In this document: piece after piece, positions 46,439 through 55,385 of the stretch
How positions within the stretch are numbered: position 1 is the first letter of the stretch
How the letters are laid out: each line of letters starts with the position of its first letter
NCBI RefSeq assembly: GCF_009764645.1
Contig: NZ_RWIM01000005.1
Coordinates: 112,658 to 176,657, forward strand
DNA: 64,000 nt
Origin: Pseudomonas sp. PB106
GTDB lineage: Bacteria; Pseudomonadota; Gammaproteobacteria; Pseudomonadales; Pseudomonadaceae
Direction: 5' to 3'
The notes under the pieces: model-generated
The model's database searches: none
What the model was told of the DNA's origin: nothing
Seen by the model: only the letters and a program-made list of their open reading frames with translations
Translations under genes and position numbers: made by a program

Positions 46439-47044
46439 TCAACTCACCAGCATGCCGTGACATAACAGGCTAAGGACGCCGCGCATGTGCAACGCATGCG
46501 CGGCTCTGTCCGGGGTTTCCTGCGTCGCCAGTCGAATGAACGCCATGTTCGCGTACTGGTTGAACAGCGTCGCGACCACGTCGAGGTCGATCGAATCGCG
46601 CACTTTCCCCGCCTGCTGAAAGTACCCGACCAATGCTTTGGTTTCTTCGATCACCGCCGCATTCCACGGGCTCAACGCTTCCGCCAACTCCCCTGTCAGC
46701 AGAAACGGCGCCAGTTCCCGCCATAGCGAGGCCGGCATGGCTTGCAACTGGTAATCCGTCATCAACTGCTCGAACTCGCACAGCGCTTCGAGCGGATCGC
46801 TGTCATCGTCCAGATTTGCCCGCGCCTCGCGCATGGCCTGTTCGTCGGGTTGTTTGAGCAACGCGAGCAGTATTTCCTGCTTGCCGCCGAAATAATTCAC
46901 CACCGTCGGCGCGGACACTCCCGCCTGCACAGCGATCTGATCCAGCGTCGTCGCGGCAAAACCGTTGGTCTTGAACAGTTCAAGCGCTGCCTCGGCGATC
47001 ACCTGCCTGCGCTGTTCCTTTTGCCGCTCTCTGAGTCCGCTCAT
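46439..47044 (-). CDS. TetR-family regulator
   Basis: A 201-residue repressor. The helix-turn-helix lies at residues about 25-45 (TTLDQIAVQAGVSAPTVVNYF). The C-terminal ligand domain is not assignable. I take ATG 47044 with GAGG upstream; an in-frame TTG at 47068 is weaker. It is divergent from the transaminase gene over an AT-rich spacer with repeats, so it probably represses that gene and itself. Confidence 0.86.
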   Translation of the reverse strand: MSGLRERQKEQRRQVIAEAALELFKTNGFAATTLDQIAVQAGVSAPTVVNYFGGKQEILLALLKQPDEQAMREARANLDDDSDPLEALCEFEQLMTDYQLQAMPASLWRELAPFLLTGELAEALSPWNAAVIEETKALVGYFQQAGKVRDSIDLDVVATLFNQYANMAFIRLATQETPDRAAHALHMRGVLSLLCHGMLVS

Positions 47045-47100
47045 GTTGCCTCTGATGATCCTTGCCAATGCTGCTCAGCCTACGGATATCTTTTTTCATC

Positions 47101-47144
47101 GACAAATATTTTCTTTACAAAAATATTTTAAAGTGACAAATATT
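47101..47144. promoter_or_regulatory. AT-rich repeats between tetR and the transaminase gene
   Basis: GACAAATATT occurs at 47101-47110 and again at 47135-47144. AAATATTTT (47104-47112) and AAAATATTT (47120-47128) form 9-bp inverted arms with a 7-nt gap. The element lies in the divergent spacer and is a reasonable TetR operator candidate. Confidence 0.45.
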
Positions 47145-47198
47145 AGCCGTGCTCCGCTGGTATGAACGCACTCACTCGCCCATTTCTGGAGATCAGCC

Positions 47199-48581
47199 AT
47201 GTCCGCCGAATTCGATCCGACTCGCAGTACCCGTGATTATCAGGATGCCGACGCCGCCCACCACATCCACGCGTTCGTCGATCAGAAAGCCCTCAACGAG
47301 GAAGGTCCGCGGGTGATGGTCAGCGGTGATCGCCTGGCGCTGTGGGACAACGACGGCAATCGTTATCTGGACGGCATGTCTGGCCTGTGGTGCACCAACC
47401 TCGGCTACGGCCGCAAGGATCTGGCCGCAGCGGCGACGAAACAACTGGAACAACTGCCCTACTACAACATGTTCTTCCACACCACTCACCCGGCGGTGAT
47501 CGAGCTGTCAGAGCTGCTCTTCAGCCTGCTGCCCAAGCACTACAGCCATGCGATCTACACCAACTCCGGTTCCGAAGCCAACGAAGTGCTGATCCGCACC
47601 GTGCGCAAGTTCTGGCAAGTGATGGGTCAGCCCGAGAAGAAAATCATGATCGGCCGCTGGAACGGCTACCACGGCTCCACCCTCGCCGCGACGGCGCTGG
47701 GCGGCATGAAGTTCATGCATGAAATGGGCGGTACCATCCCGGATGTCGCGCACATTGATGAGCCGTACTGGTTTGCTCACGAAGGTGATCTGACGCCGGA
47801 GCAATTCGGTTTGAAGGCTGCGCAGCAACTGGAAGACAAGATTCTCGAACTGGGCGCCGACAAGGTCGCCGCGTTTGTTGCCGAACCGTTCCAGGGCGCG
47901 GGCGGCATGATCATTCCGCCGGCGACTTATTGGCCGGAGATCCAGCGGATCTGCCGCAAACATGACGTGTTGTTGTGCGCGGACGAAGTGATTGGCGGGT
48001 TCGGTCGTACCGGCGAATGGTTTGCCCATCAGGCCTTCGATTTTGAACCGGATACCTTGTCGATCGCCAAGGGCCTGACCTCCGGCTACATCCCTATGGG
48101 CGGTTTGATTCTGTCGCGGCGCATGGCGGAGGCGCTGGTCGAGAAAGGTGGTGTGTTTGCTCACGGCCTCACCTACTCCGGCCACCCGGTCGCCGCTGCG
48201 GTGGCCATCGCCAACCTCAAGGCGTTGCGCGATGAAGGCGTGGTCACTCAGGTAAAAAACGACACTGGCCCGTATCTGCAAAACTGCCTGCGCGAAGTGT
48301 TCGGCAACCATCCGTTGGTGGGCGAGATTCAGGGCGCGGGACTGGTAGCGGCGTTGCAGTTCGCGGAAGACAAGGCAACCCGCAAGCGTTTCGCCAACGA
48401 GAACGACATCGCCTGGCGCTGCCGTACGATTGGTTTTGAAGAAGGCTTGATCATTCGCTCGACGCTGGGCCGAATGATCATGGCACCGGCATTGATCGCC
48501 ACCCGCGCCGAGCTGGACGAACTGATCGACAAGACCCGCATCGCCGTGGATCGCACCGCGCGTGAGTACGGCGTCCTCTAA
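47199..48581 (+). CDS. Class III omega-amino-acid/polyamine:pyruvate transaminase
   Basis: A 460-residue fold-type I aminotransferase. Motifs are NSGSEANEVLIRTVR (PLP phosphate), WNGYHGSTLAATALGG, CADEVIGGFGRTGEWF and the PLP lysine in SIAKGLTSGYIPMGG. It resembles Pseudomonas enzymes that use pyruvate to deaminate beta-alanine, putrescine and similar amines. The ATG has GGAG upstream. The divergent TetR regulator probably responds to the amine. It may serve the same polyamine metabolism as the puuB operon, but that is inference. Confidence 0.86.
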   Translation: MSAEFDPTRSTRDYQDADAAHHIHAFVDQKALNEEGPRVMVSGDRLALWDNDGNRYLDGMSGLWCTNLGYGRKDLAAAATKQLEQLPYYNMFFHTTHPAVIELSELLFSLLPKHYSHAIYTNSGSEANEVLIRTVRKFWQVMGQPEKKIMIGRWNGYHGSTLAATALGGMKFMHEMGGTIPDVAHIDEPYWFAHEGDLTPEQFGLKAAQQLEDKILELGADKVAAFVAEPFQGAGGMIIPPATYWPEIQRICRKHDVLLCADEVIGGFGRTGEWFAHQAFDFEPDTLSIAKGLTSGYIPMGGLILSRRMAEALVEKGGVFAHGLTYSGHPVAAAVAIANLKALRDEGVVTQVKNDTGPYLQNCLREVFGNHPLVGEIQGAGLVAALQFAEDKATRKRFANENDIAWRCRTIGFEEGLIIRSTLGRMIMAPALIATRAELDELIDKTRIAVDRTAREYGVL

Positions 48582-48592
48582 CCCCTAACTTA

Positions 48593-48886
48593 TGTAGGAG
48601 CGAGCCTGCTCGCGATAGCGCTGGATCAGTGACATTCGTGTTGCATGACCCACCGCCATCGCTTGCGGGGCAAGCTCGCACAATGATCAGTGCTGTGCAT
48701 GACTTTAGTGGTCAGCACAGAAACCTGTGGGAGCTGGCTTGCCAGCGATGAGGCAAGCACAGTCAACAGCTCCATTGACTGAGCCACCGCCATCGCTGGC
48801 AAGCCAGCTCCCACAATGATTTGGGTTGCCCCGGATTGTGTGACCGACACAAAACCCTGTGGGAGCCAGCCCTGCTGGCGATGGCG
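48593..48886. repeat. REP cluster
   Basis: The 388-bp gap between the transaminase and OprD genes is mostly REP sequence: TGTAGGAGCGAGCCTGCTCG at 48593, a degenerate inverted unit near 48658-48683, the REPIN at 48726-48815, and a further unit starting TGTGGGAGCCAGCCCTGCTG at 48858. Three sequence subtypes are mixed. Confidence 0.85.
48726..48815. repeat. 90-bp REPIN of the GTGGGAGCTGGCTTGCC family
   Basis: Two 25-bp arms, TGTGGGAGCTGGCTTGCC... (48726-48750) and its exact complement (48791-48815), are separated by 40 bp. A REPIN of identical length and arms lies at 62594-62683. Confidence 0.92.
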
Positions 48887-48969
48887 TCAGTGCAATTCAG
48901 CACATCGGCTCAATCTTGTCAGCGGATATCCCTCGATCATTCAGCCAACTTAATTGCTGGCCACTGACC

Positions 48970-50265
48970 ATGATCGACCGTGCCCCTTCGCGTCTCAGCC
49001 TGCTCACCTTGCTCTGCGGTCTACAGGCAACCGCCAGTGCCAGCGGTTTTCTCGACGATTCGAAAACCGAAGTGCTCAGCCGCAACTTCTACTTGAGCAA
49101 CGACTACCGCTCACCCTCGCCCGCGGGCAAAAACTACAAGCAGGAATGGGCGCAAGGCTTTATCGGCACCTTCACCTCGGGTTTCACGCCGGGCAGCGTC
49201 GGGTTCGGCGTTGATGCCCACGCCTTTCTCGGCCTGAAACTGGATGGCGGCAAAGGACATTCCGGCACCGGATTGCTACCGGTCGACAGCAGCGGTCGCA
49301 GCGAATCGAATTACTCCGACGCAGGTGGCGCGTTCAAATTAAAGGTTTCGCGCACCACCCTCGCCTTTGGCGAAATGACCGTGGAAACGCCCGTTTTCGA
49401 TACCTCGGACAAACGCCTGCAACCGGAATACGCCACCGGGTTTCTCTTAAACAGCCGTGAAATCGACAACGTTAATCTCGTTGCCGGGCACTTCACCGCC
49501 TTCAAGAACCAGGACAGTTCTTCCGGTCACGGCGACTTCTATGGCTACGGCGCCAACACCGAGGCCAGCGGGATCAGCTTCCTCGGCGCGGATCTGTTCG
49601 GCGACAGCCCCGTCGGCGGTTCGCTGTATGCCTCGGAACTCAGCGACACTTGGCACCAGTACTACGGCAATCTGCATTTCAAACAGTCCGGCGTGCTGCT
49701 CGACGCCAACCTCTACCACACCCGCGACACCGGTCGCGCCTTGGCCGGCGCCATCGACAACACAGCGTTCAGCCTCTCCGGCAAATACACCTTCGGCGCC
49801 CACGGCGTGATGCTCGGCTGGCAACGGATCGATGGCGACACACCGTTCGATTTCGTCGGCGGCGACTCGATCTACCTCGCCAACTCGATCAAATACGCCG
49901 ACTTCAACGGCGCCGGCGAACGCTCCTGGCAAGCGCGCTACGACCTCGACCTCGGCGCCTTCGGCATCCCAGGCCTGACCTTCATGACCCGCTACGTCAC
50001 CGGCAGCCACATCGACGGCACCCACGCGCCACAGGGCGGCGCCTACTACCCGTTCGATGCCGACAGCGGCGGGTATCAGCCGCAGCAAGGTGATGGCGGC
50101 AAGCATTGGGAACGGGATATTGATCTGAAATACATCGTGCAGTCGGGCACCGCGAAGGATCTGTCAGTGCAGCTATCGCACGTTTCGCATCGGGCGGATG
50201 AGGCGCAGGCTGGGGATGACATCGACCGGATCTACGTGGTGATCCAGTATCCACTGGGTTTCTAA
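48970..50265 (+). CDS. OprD-family outer-membrane porin
   Basis: A 431-residue substrate-specific porin. A signal peptide ends near residue 26 (ATASAS), and the family opening GFLDDSKTEVLSRNFYLSNDY and ending VVIQYPLGF are present. OprD porins admit amino acids, dipeptides or aromatic acids. I use ATG 48970, which places the signal peptide at the start; no strong ribosome site is visible. It follows the transaminase gene across the REP cluster, so a shared substrate is possible but unproved. Confidence 0.88.
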   Translation: MIDRAPSRLSLLTLLCGLQATASASGFLDDSKTEVLSRNFYLSNDYRSPSPAGKNYKQEWAQGFIGTFTSGFTPGSVGFGVDAHAFLGLKLDGGKGHSGTGLLPVDSSGRSESNYSDAGGAFKLKVSRTTLAFGEMTVETPVFDTSDKRLQPEYATGFLLNSREIDNVNLVAGHFTAFKNQDSSSGHGDFYGYGANTEASGISFLGADLFGDSPVGGSLYASELSDTWHQYYGNLHFKQSGVLLDANLYHTRDTGRALAGAIDNTAFSLSGKYTFGAHGVMLGWQRIDGDTPFDFVGGDSIYLANSIKYADFNGAGERSWQARYDLDLGAFGIPGLTFMTRYVTGSHIDGTHAPQGGAYYPFDADSGGYQPQQGDGGKHWERDIDLKYIVQSGTAKDLSVQLSHVSHRADEAQAGDDIDRIYVVIQYPLGF

Positions 50266-50299
50266 ACCACCGCCTCTCCCGATTTGAAACGCTATCCCC

Positions 50300-50327
50300 T
50301 GTAGGAGTGAGCCTGCTCGCGATAGCG
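50300..50327. repeat. Single REP unit
   Basis: TGTAGGAGTGAGCCTGCTCG and the following GCGATAGCG match the REP subtype at 48593. It lies just after the OprD stop. Confidence 0.8.
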
Positions 50328-50540
50328 TCTTTTCAGCAACACTCATGCTGACTGAAGCGTTATCAGAGAGAGACCACGTTTGCCCACGGATTTTCGCCTG
50401 CCTTTCGCCTTTTAAACTGGAGCGTTTAAAAGACACCTCCAGACACGCCTTCCAGGCTACAAATTCTTGCGCTATTGCCTACAGCTACTCCAGAATCCGC
50501 CGGCTTGTGCGCCTTGGGGTCAGGTTCTATTGTGGTGCGG

Positions 50541-50703
50541 TCGCTGACGAATCAGCGATCGGGTTTAGCAGCTCGGCAATTTCAAGGCACGCGAGTATCG
50601 CCATTACGTTATGGCGGCTTTGCGTGGGGCACTTCGGTGCGCCGGGATCCTTGAGCCTGGTCTGCTAACCCGCGTACAGCCGCCACCCTATCCGTTTAGC
50701 AGC
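50541..50703 (+). ncRNA. Structured intergenic RNA candidate upstream of DUF6124 gene
   Basis: The 474-bp gap between oprD and the DUF6124 gene has no convincing gene. It can fold three hairpins: TCGCTGA/TCAGCGA (50541-50558), CGCCAT/ATGGCG (50599-50616) and GCAC-TTCG-GTGC (50629-50640). GTTTAGCAGC occurs twice (50563-50572 and 50694-50703), and CTGCTAACCC (50662-50671) is nearly complementary to both. This alternative pairing resembles phage-type antisense leader RNAs such as C4. Existence as a transcript is inferred. Confidence 0.4.
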
Positions 50704-50739
50704 GAGGGTTGACGGCTCCATTTCTCAGGGAGCTTTACC

Positions 50740-51099
50740 ATGATCAAACCAACGCCAAACCCACCCGAAACCAACACCACCTCCCCCTACGAATCCCTCG
50801 ATTCAAAAAAACTCCACGAAGCTGCCGACCGCGCCCTCGATCACTACCTCTGCCCGCCCGGCTCCACCCCACCGCCCCGTAAAACCCGCAGAATGTACGC
50901 CGTCACCGCCGACTTCAAAAATGAAGAACTGCTGGCCGATGCCTGCGAAACACTCGCCTCGGCCAGAACCATCGCCCATGACTTCGCCCACCTCATACCG
51001 GCGTCGCAACGCAGGACGCTGCTGGGGATTGCGCAACTGATCATGCTCGGCGAGTTGGCTGTAAGTCGGGTGATGGATAATCTGGAATTGCCGGGCTGA
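50740..51099 (+). CDS. DUF6124 (formerly DUF3077) family protein
   Basis: A 119-residue protein typical of Pseudomonas. The N-terminus is Pro/Thr/Ser-rich, and a helical part follows from about residue 55 (FKNEELLADACETLASARTI; ISRVMDNL-like end). These genes often occur in several copies per genome. AGGGAGCTTTACC precedes the ATG. A structured intergenic sequence precedes it. Function unknown. Confidence 0.75.
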   Translation: MIKPTPNPPETNTTSPYESLDSKKLHEAADRALDHYLCPPGSTPPPRKTRRMYAVTADFKNEELLADACETLASARTIAHDFAHLIPASQRRTLLGIAQLIMLGELAVSRVMDNLELPG

Positions 51100-51118
51100 T
51101 CTGCACCCGGCAATCCTA

Positions 51119-51144
51119 TGGCGAGGGAGCAAGCGCTCTCGCCA
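51119..51144. repeat. REP-like hairpin after the DUF6124 gene
   Basis: TGGCGAG (51119-51125) and CTCGCCA (51138-51144) form a stem with further GAGC/GCTC pairing inside. It is a degenerate REP or a terminator. Confidence 0.5.
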
Positions 51145-51221
51145 CAGGGCTAAACAGGGGCAGAACACGTTCCTTGCTTGTTGCTTTCGCGCATGTTCGA
51201 CCATCCTCCGGAGGCCCGCTC

Positions 51222-51467
51222 ATGGTAACCGTACGAAAAACCATCACCTTGACTGAGCAGCAAGGCCACTGGATCAGAGCCCAGACCGAAGCCGGCAATT
51301 ACAACAACGACAGCGAATACATCCGCGATCTGATCTGCCGTGAACAGAAGCCATACGCCGAACTGGAAACCATCCGAGCAGCTATTTCGGAAGGTGAGTC
51401 CAGTGGAACACCTCGCCCCTTCGATCCCAAGGCGTTCAAGAAGAGAATGTTGAGCGTGCAGGGCTGA
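51222..51467 (+). CDS. ParD-like type II antitoxin
   Basis: An 81-residue ribbon-helix-helix antitoxin of the ParD/CC2985 group: TVRKTITLTEQQGHWIRAQT forms the strand and first helix, NDSEYIRDLICREQ the second helix, and the tail wraps the toxin in relatives. ATG 51222 has GGAGG upstream. The expected parE partner follows immediately but is broken, so this antitoxin is an orphan unless it acts on a toxin elsewhere. Confidence 0.83.
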   Translation: MVTVRKTITLTEQQGHWIRAQTEAGNYNNDSEYIRDLICREQKPYAELETIRAAISEGESSGTPRPFDPKAFKKRMLSVQG

Positions 51468-51637
51468 ATACCGCCTACCCTCCGCCGCTGAGGGTGACCT
51501 CGAGGCGATCTGGGTTATACGACGCAGCAAAGGGTCTGGATCAGGCCAATCTCTACATCGACATTCTTACTTCATCTTTCGATATCTTTAGCCGAACGCC
51601 GCGAAACTGCACTGTTTTGAGACGGAAAACGCTGTAG
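51463..51637 (+). pseudogene. Decayed ParE-type toxin
   Basis: Directly after the ParD-like stop, one frame reads AEYRLPSAAEGDLEAIWV, the start of a RelE/ParE toxin. The next frame reads YTTQQ, and another resumes with GLDQANLYIDILTSSFDI, which matches the following ParE helix. So the coding sequence is broken by at least one indel. There is no start codon in the opening frame, and the C-terminal half with catalytic or gyrase-binding strands is lost. The last frame closes at TAG 51635-51637. The rest of the gap to 51813 is AT-rich with nothing recognisable. Confidence 0.75.
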
Positions 51638-51813
51638 GTGTCGACGCGCCAACACATAATCTAATTTCAAATCAAGGCAAAAAAACAACCACATGTATTG
51701 CACAATCGGAGCAAACACACTGCAGCATCGACTCAACTACTCTAACTAAAAACTCCTCGTAAAATTTTTACCCTCAGGAAAGCAACGTTTATCCGCAAAA
51801 CAAGACGACCAGA

Positions 51814-53319
51814 TCAACGTTTAATAAGTCGTTTCATAGAAACTATCACTTGCCAAATCAGTACGCCAAACGCAACAGAAAAAACCAGACTTACAAACTC
51901 CATGCCTGGCCTTAAAAATTGCTTGAATGGTAAAAACCCTGATGCCCAACCATTGAAAAAGTCAGATATTTTCGATATCAATGGATTGTATTCTGGGTAG
52001 ATTTTATAGAGGCAATTGTGTGTCTGCGCGATAGTCAGGAGATAAAAAACCATCGACAAAACCGAAATCCATGAAACGGCACAGATATAACACTGGCCAA
52101 AATTGGAAAAAAATTTGCTGGCACTGTACACCAAGCGGTCTGGCCACCGGCCGACTATCTCTTTTTTGTACTTTTTCATTTCAAGCGCAAAAAAATTATT
52201 TGCTTCTATATGTCCACCATGATTATCAAGTGCATGCTTTATCGCACGAAAGGTCTCTCTATTACTCCCTTCAAAATCCAGCTCAACATTATGAAAATTT
52301 GGAGTTTCCATGGTATTTATTTTTTCAACATCCAACCCTCCCTTAAATTTCGCTCCTCTAAAGCTCGCGAATTCCAAAAACGTAACAAACCGCAGAGTTA
52401 CTGTCTTACCCGTCGGCTTTTCCATAGACACAAACTGACCAAAAGCATCTTTGCTGCCAAGCAGTCCAAAAATACAGTTTTCAAATCCTGCAAATTTGCT
52501 AAAAATACTTTTGGTCAAAGTCATCTCAAATATATTGCCTCCATAGAAATCCGCCATTTTTTCGAAGTTACAATTATCTACTAACAGCTCCCTTGCGACA
52601 TTGTTCTTAAACTCGAACTTCCCCTTAAACACACAAGAGACAAATTTCGCCATATCCATCGAATTCATATCATTTAAATAAGTAGCATCGTGAAATACGC
52701 ATTCATTCGCTATTATTTTTCCGACGATTGTAGGGTATCGTGCATCCCCATCAAACAAGTAGCCATTTAACTCTAGGCCTTCTAGCTTGATCCCCTCAGA
52801 AAAAATGCAACCTGAGAAAAGAGGATTGCTAATAATCTTCCTTTCTTTTTGATCCTCCCCCACACAAACTACCTCCCTCTCAAAAGTACATTTTTGATAG
52901 AGACAGTCATCATAAGAAAACTCTTTTCGCAACTTCATCTCAACCACTTCGTACTCGGATATAAACCGACAATCAAAAAAAGAAACCCTCGGAAAGGATA
53001 AAGGTATTTTTTTTGCTGAAAAATTACATTGAGTGAAGCGAATAGTTCGAAAACACTCCAACGATCTTATTATTTTCTCGCCTTCAGCACCGCCAGGAAA
53101 ATGAATATGATGCAAGTGAAGTTCTTTTTGATTTATTTTAGCCAAGGTTTGCGGAAGCATTTTAAACTTCCCGCCCTTACCCACACTAATTGCCCTAAAC
53201 GGCCTTCCTGTTTCTGTGCTTATAAAGTAAGCAAGTGCTTCACGAAACCCATCAAAATCAGTGAAGTCTTTGTTCTTTTCTTTAATTAGCATAGTGCGGG
53301 GATTTACATAGCTATCCAT
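51814..53319 (-). CDS. Pentapeptide-repeat-like membrane protein, AT-rich
   Basis: A 501-residue protein. Residues about 80-340 show degenerate pentapeptide-like strands with recurring F/C at regular spacing (FTQCNFSAKK, SFFDCRF, FVSCVFKG, LVDNCNFEKMADF). The C-terminus has two membrane helices (about 418-437 and 475-495) and a basic end. Its base composition is markedly AT-rich against the surrounding genes, a sign of recent transfer. It lies 47 bp from the 3' end of tRNA-Sec. AAGG precedes the ATG by six bases. I do not recognise a function; potassium-channel-like or defence-type membrane effectors share such layouts, but nothing proves this. Confidence 0.7.
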   Translation of the reverse strand: MDSYVNPRTMLIKEKNKDFTDFDGFREALAYFISTETGRPFRAISVGKGGKFKMLPQTLAKINQKELHLHHIHFPGGAEGEKIIRSLECFRTIRFTQCNFSAKKIPLSFPRVSFFDCRFISEYEVVEMKLRKEFSYDDCLYQKCTFEREVVCVGEDQKERKIISNPLFSGCIFSEGIKLEGLELNGYLFDGDARYPTIVGKIIANECVFHDATYLNDMNSMDMAKFVSCVFKGKFEFKNNVARELLVDNCNFEKMADFYGGNIFEMTLTKSIFSKFAGFENCIFGLLGSKDAFGQFVSMEKPTGKTVTLRFVTFLEFASFRGAKFKGGLDVEKINTMETPNFHNVELDFEGSNRETFRAIKHALDNHGGHIEANNFFALEMKKYKKEIVGRWPDRLVYSASKFFSNFGQCYICAVSWISVLSMVFYLLTIAQTHNCLYKIYPEYNPLISKISDFFNGWASGFLPFKQFLRPGMEFVSLVFSVAFGVLIWQVIVSMKRLIKR

Positions 53320-53366
53320 GGCAGACCTTCAAAATTTCGGAAGGTTTGCATGTTAACCGGAATTAT

Positions 53367-53462
53367 TGGCGGAAGGCAGCCGGAGTCGAACCTGCCCGGG
53401 AACGGATGCCGTCCCCAACCGGGTTTGAAGCCCGGCCGCGCCACCGGGCGCGATTGCCTTCC
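53367..53462 (-). tRNA. selC: tRNA-Sec (selC), anticodon TCA
   Basis: The minus strand begins GGAAGGCAATCG and ends CTGCCTTCCGCCA: an 8-bp acceptor stem GGAAGGCA-type pairing, discriminator G and encoded CCA. The anticodon loop CTTCAAA holds TCA at 53426-53428. The long variable arm and total length of 96 nt are typical of bacterial tRNA-Sec. It starts six bases after the selB stop, so it is probably co-transcribed with selA-selB. Confidence 0.95.
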
Positions 53463-53468
53463 TTGAAC

Positions 53469-55385
53469 TCAGTGTGCGTCGGCGTGGGCCAGCGCGTTGT
53501 CGGGGCGGATCTGGCGGGATTCGCCAGTGCGTCGGGTCAGGCCGAGGCGGTCGAAATATTCGAGGTACTGAATGCAGCGTTTGCGTCCCAAGCCTAGCGC
53601 ATCGCGGAAGGTTGTCACCTGGATCGACGGATTTTCCTCGGCGAGTTTCAACAACACCGCTGCCATTTGCCGCAATTGCACGTCGCTCAGAAACAGGTCA
53701 CGCACCACCTGGTGCATCAATCCCAGACGCGCCAATTTGCGCAACAGCAGGCGCACCGCAGCATCGTCCTGACCGAGCATTTTCGCCACATCGCGTACCC
53801 ACGGCGGATCGAACCCGGCGTTTTCAAACAGCGGCTGCATCTGCTGCCACAGGGTTTCGTCTTCAGCGTTCAAGCGCACTTGGTGATCGGGCAAATGCAG
53901 CCATGGGCCGCTGGCATTGATCGATCCCGCTTCGCGCAATTCGTCGAGCAGGCTGGAAAACGTTGAACGCTCCAGCGCCAAACCGCTGAAGCGCCGCAAG
54001 CGATCGCGATCCGGGCCCATATGGTCGGGTTCCAGCTCATGAAACTTCGCCAATTGCTCCAGCAAGTTGAATTTCAGCTGGCCCCAGCGCTGCAGGTTGA
54101 AAAGCACCGGGCCTTGGCGGGTGTCGATCAGGCGTACGTTTTCCGCCAACGACCACGTCGAGCGCGGGCGATTGAATTGGCGTTCCAGTCGCTGTGGGTC
54201 GAGGCCGCCGGCGCTGTGATTCAACAGCACGGGCAAGGCTTGCTCGAGGCTGTTGCTGCTCAGTAACGCATGCAGTTGCGCCAGACGCTCCGGGCTGCGG
54301 CGTTGGCGGGCCGGCGCGAACGGATCGAGTACGCGCCCGCCGCCGAGAGTACGTTGGGCGCTGGAGTCGCGCAGGATCAGCCGATCGCCCTTCACCGCGT
54401 GCACGGGCGCGTTGATCAGCAGCTGCGCGAACATGCGTTCACCAGGGCTTAAGCGTGGGCCTTCGAGCAACGCGACGCGGGCAATCACATCCTGTGTGCC
54501 AAGGTGCACATGCACCGGGTGAAAGTGCTCGAAGGTGCGTTCGCCGGGCAGGAGTTGGAATTCGATATCCACCCGCTGAGTCGGGGCGTGCAACCACTCC
54601 GACACCAGCCATTGCCCGCGATGAATCTGCGCCAGTTCAAGGCGTTCGCCGCTCAGATTCAGCGCCACCCGTTGCCCAGCGAAGGCTTGCTCTGCAGCCT
54701 GATTCTGCGCGTGCAATCCGCGAACCCTGACCGATTTTCCGGAAGGTCCGAGGGTGAGTTTGTCTGCAACAGAAACCACCCCGGACAACGCCGTCCCGGT
54801 GACCACAATCCCCGCGCCGGCCACGCTGAAGGCCCGATCAATGGCCAGCCGAAAACCACCTTCGCGACTGCGCGCCAATACTTCACGCTGCGTGTGCAAC
54901 AACGTCTCACGCAGCTCATCAACGCCCTGCCCGGTCACACTCGACACAATCACAACCGGCGCCTCGGCAAACGGCCCAGGTTCCAGCAAATCGAGAACCT
55001 GGCGCTGCACTTCTTCCACCCTGCCCGCCTCGACCCGATCACATTTGGTGATCGCCACCAGCGCTCGGGGAATGCCGAGCAATTCGACAATCGCCAGATG
55101 CTCGCGCGTCTGCAGCATCACGCCGTCATCCGCTGCGACCACCAGCAACACCAGATCGATGCCCTGCGCTCCGGCAAGCATGTTGTGAGTGAATTTCTCG
55201 TGGCCGGGCACGTCGATAAATCCGGTCAGTCCGGCGCCCGGCTCAAGTTCGGCATACAGATAACCCAAGTCGATGGTCATCCCGCGCTCGCGTTCCTGCG
55301 GGCGGCGGTCGCCGGTTTGCCCGGTCAGGGCTTGCAGCAGCGACGTCTTGCCGTGGTCGATGTGCCCCGCAGTGCCGACGATCAC
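53469..55385 (-). CDS. selB: Selenocysteine-specific elongation factor SelB
   Basis: A 638-residue GTPase. G motifs are GHIDHGKT (residues about 7-14), DVPGHE and TKCD. An EF-Tu-like domain 2-3 region follows, and the C-terminal half (from about 380) has four winged helices that bind the SECIS hairpin. It brings Sec-tRNA to UGA codons. The start is GTG 55385, overlapping the selA stop as GTGA. tRNA-Sec lies just downstream and the selenoprotein gene fdnG upstream in the same module. Confidence 0.95.
   Translation of the reverse strand: MIVGTAGHIDHGKTSLLQALTGQTGDRRPQERERGMTIDLGYLYAELEPGAGLTGFIDVPGHEKFTHNMLAGAQGIDLVLLVVAADDGVMLQTREHLAIVELLGIPRALVAITKCDRVEAGRVEEVQRQVLDLLEPGPFAEAPVVIVSSVTGQGVDELRETLLHTQREVLARSREGGFRLAIDRAFSVAGAGIVVTGTALSGVVSVADKLTLGPSGKSVRVRGLHAQNQAAEQAFAGQRVALNLSGERLELAQIHRGQWLVSEWLHAPTQRVDIEFQLLPGERTFEHFHPVHVHLGTQDVIARVALLEGPRLSPGERMFAQLLINAPVHAVKGDRLILRDSSAQRTLGGGRVLDPFAPARQRRSPERLAQLHALLSSNSLEQALPVLLNHSAGGLDPQRLERQFNRPRSTWSLAENVRLIDTRQGPVLFNLQRWGQLKFNLLEQLAKFHELEPDHMGPDRDRLRRFSGLALERSTFSSLLDELREAGSINASGPWLHLPDHQVRLNAEDETLWQQMQPLFENAGFDPPWVRDVAKMLGQDDAAVRLLLRKLARLGLMHQVVRDLFLSDVQLRQMAAVLLKLAEENPSIQVTTFRDALGLGRKRCIQYLEYFDRLGLTRRTGESRQIRPDNALAHADAH

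Noticed and set aside
50345..50668. A 107-residue open frame in the oprD-DUF6124 gap
   Set aside because: No ribosome site, no family resemblance, and it runs through the hairpins of the structured intergenic sequence.
51640..53462. Attachment-site duplication flanking the AT-rich gene
   Set aside because: I looked for a second copy of the tRNA-Sec 3' end near 51468-51813 and found none, so an integrase-type island boundary is not supported.
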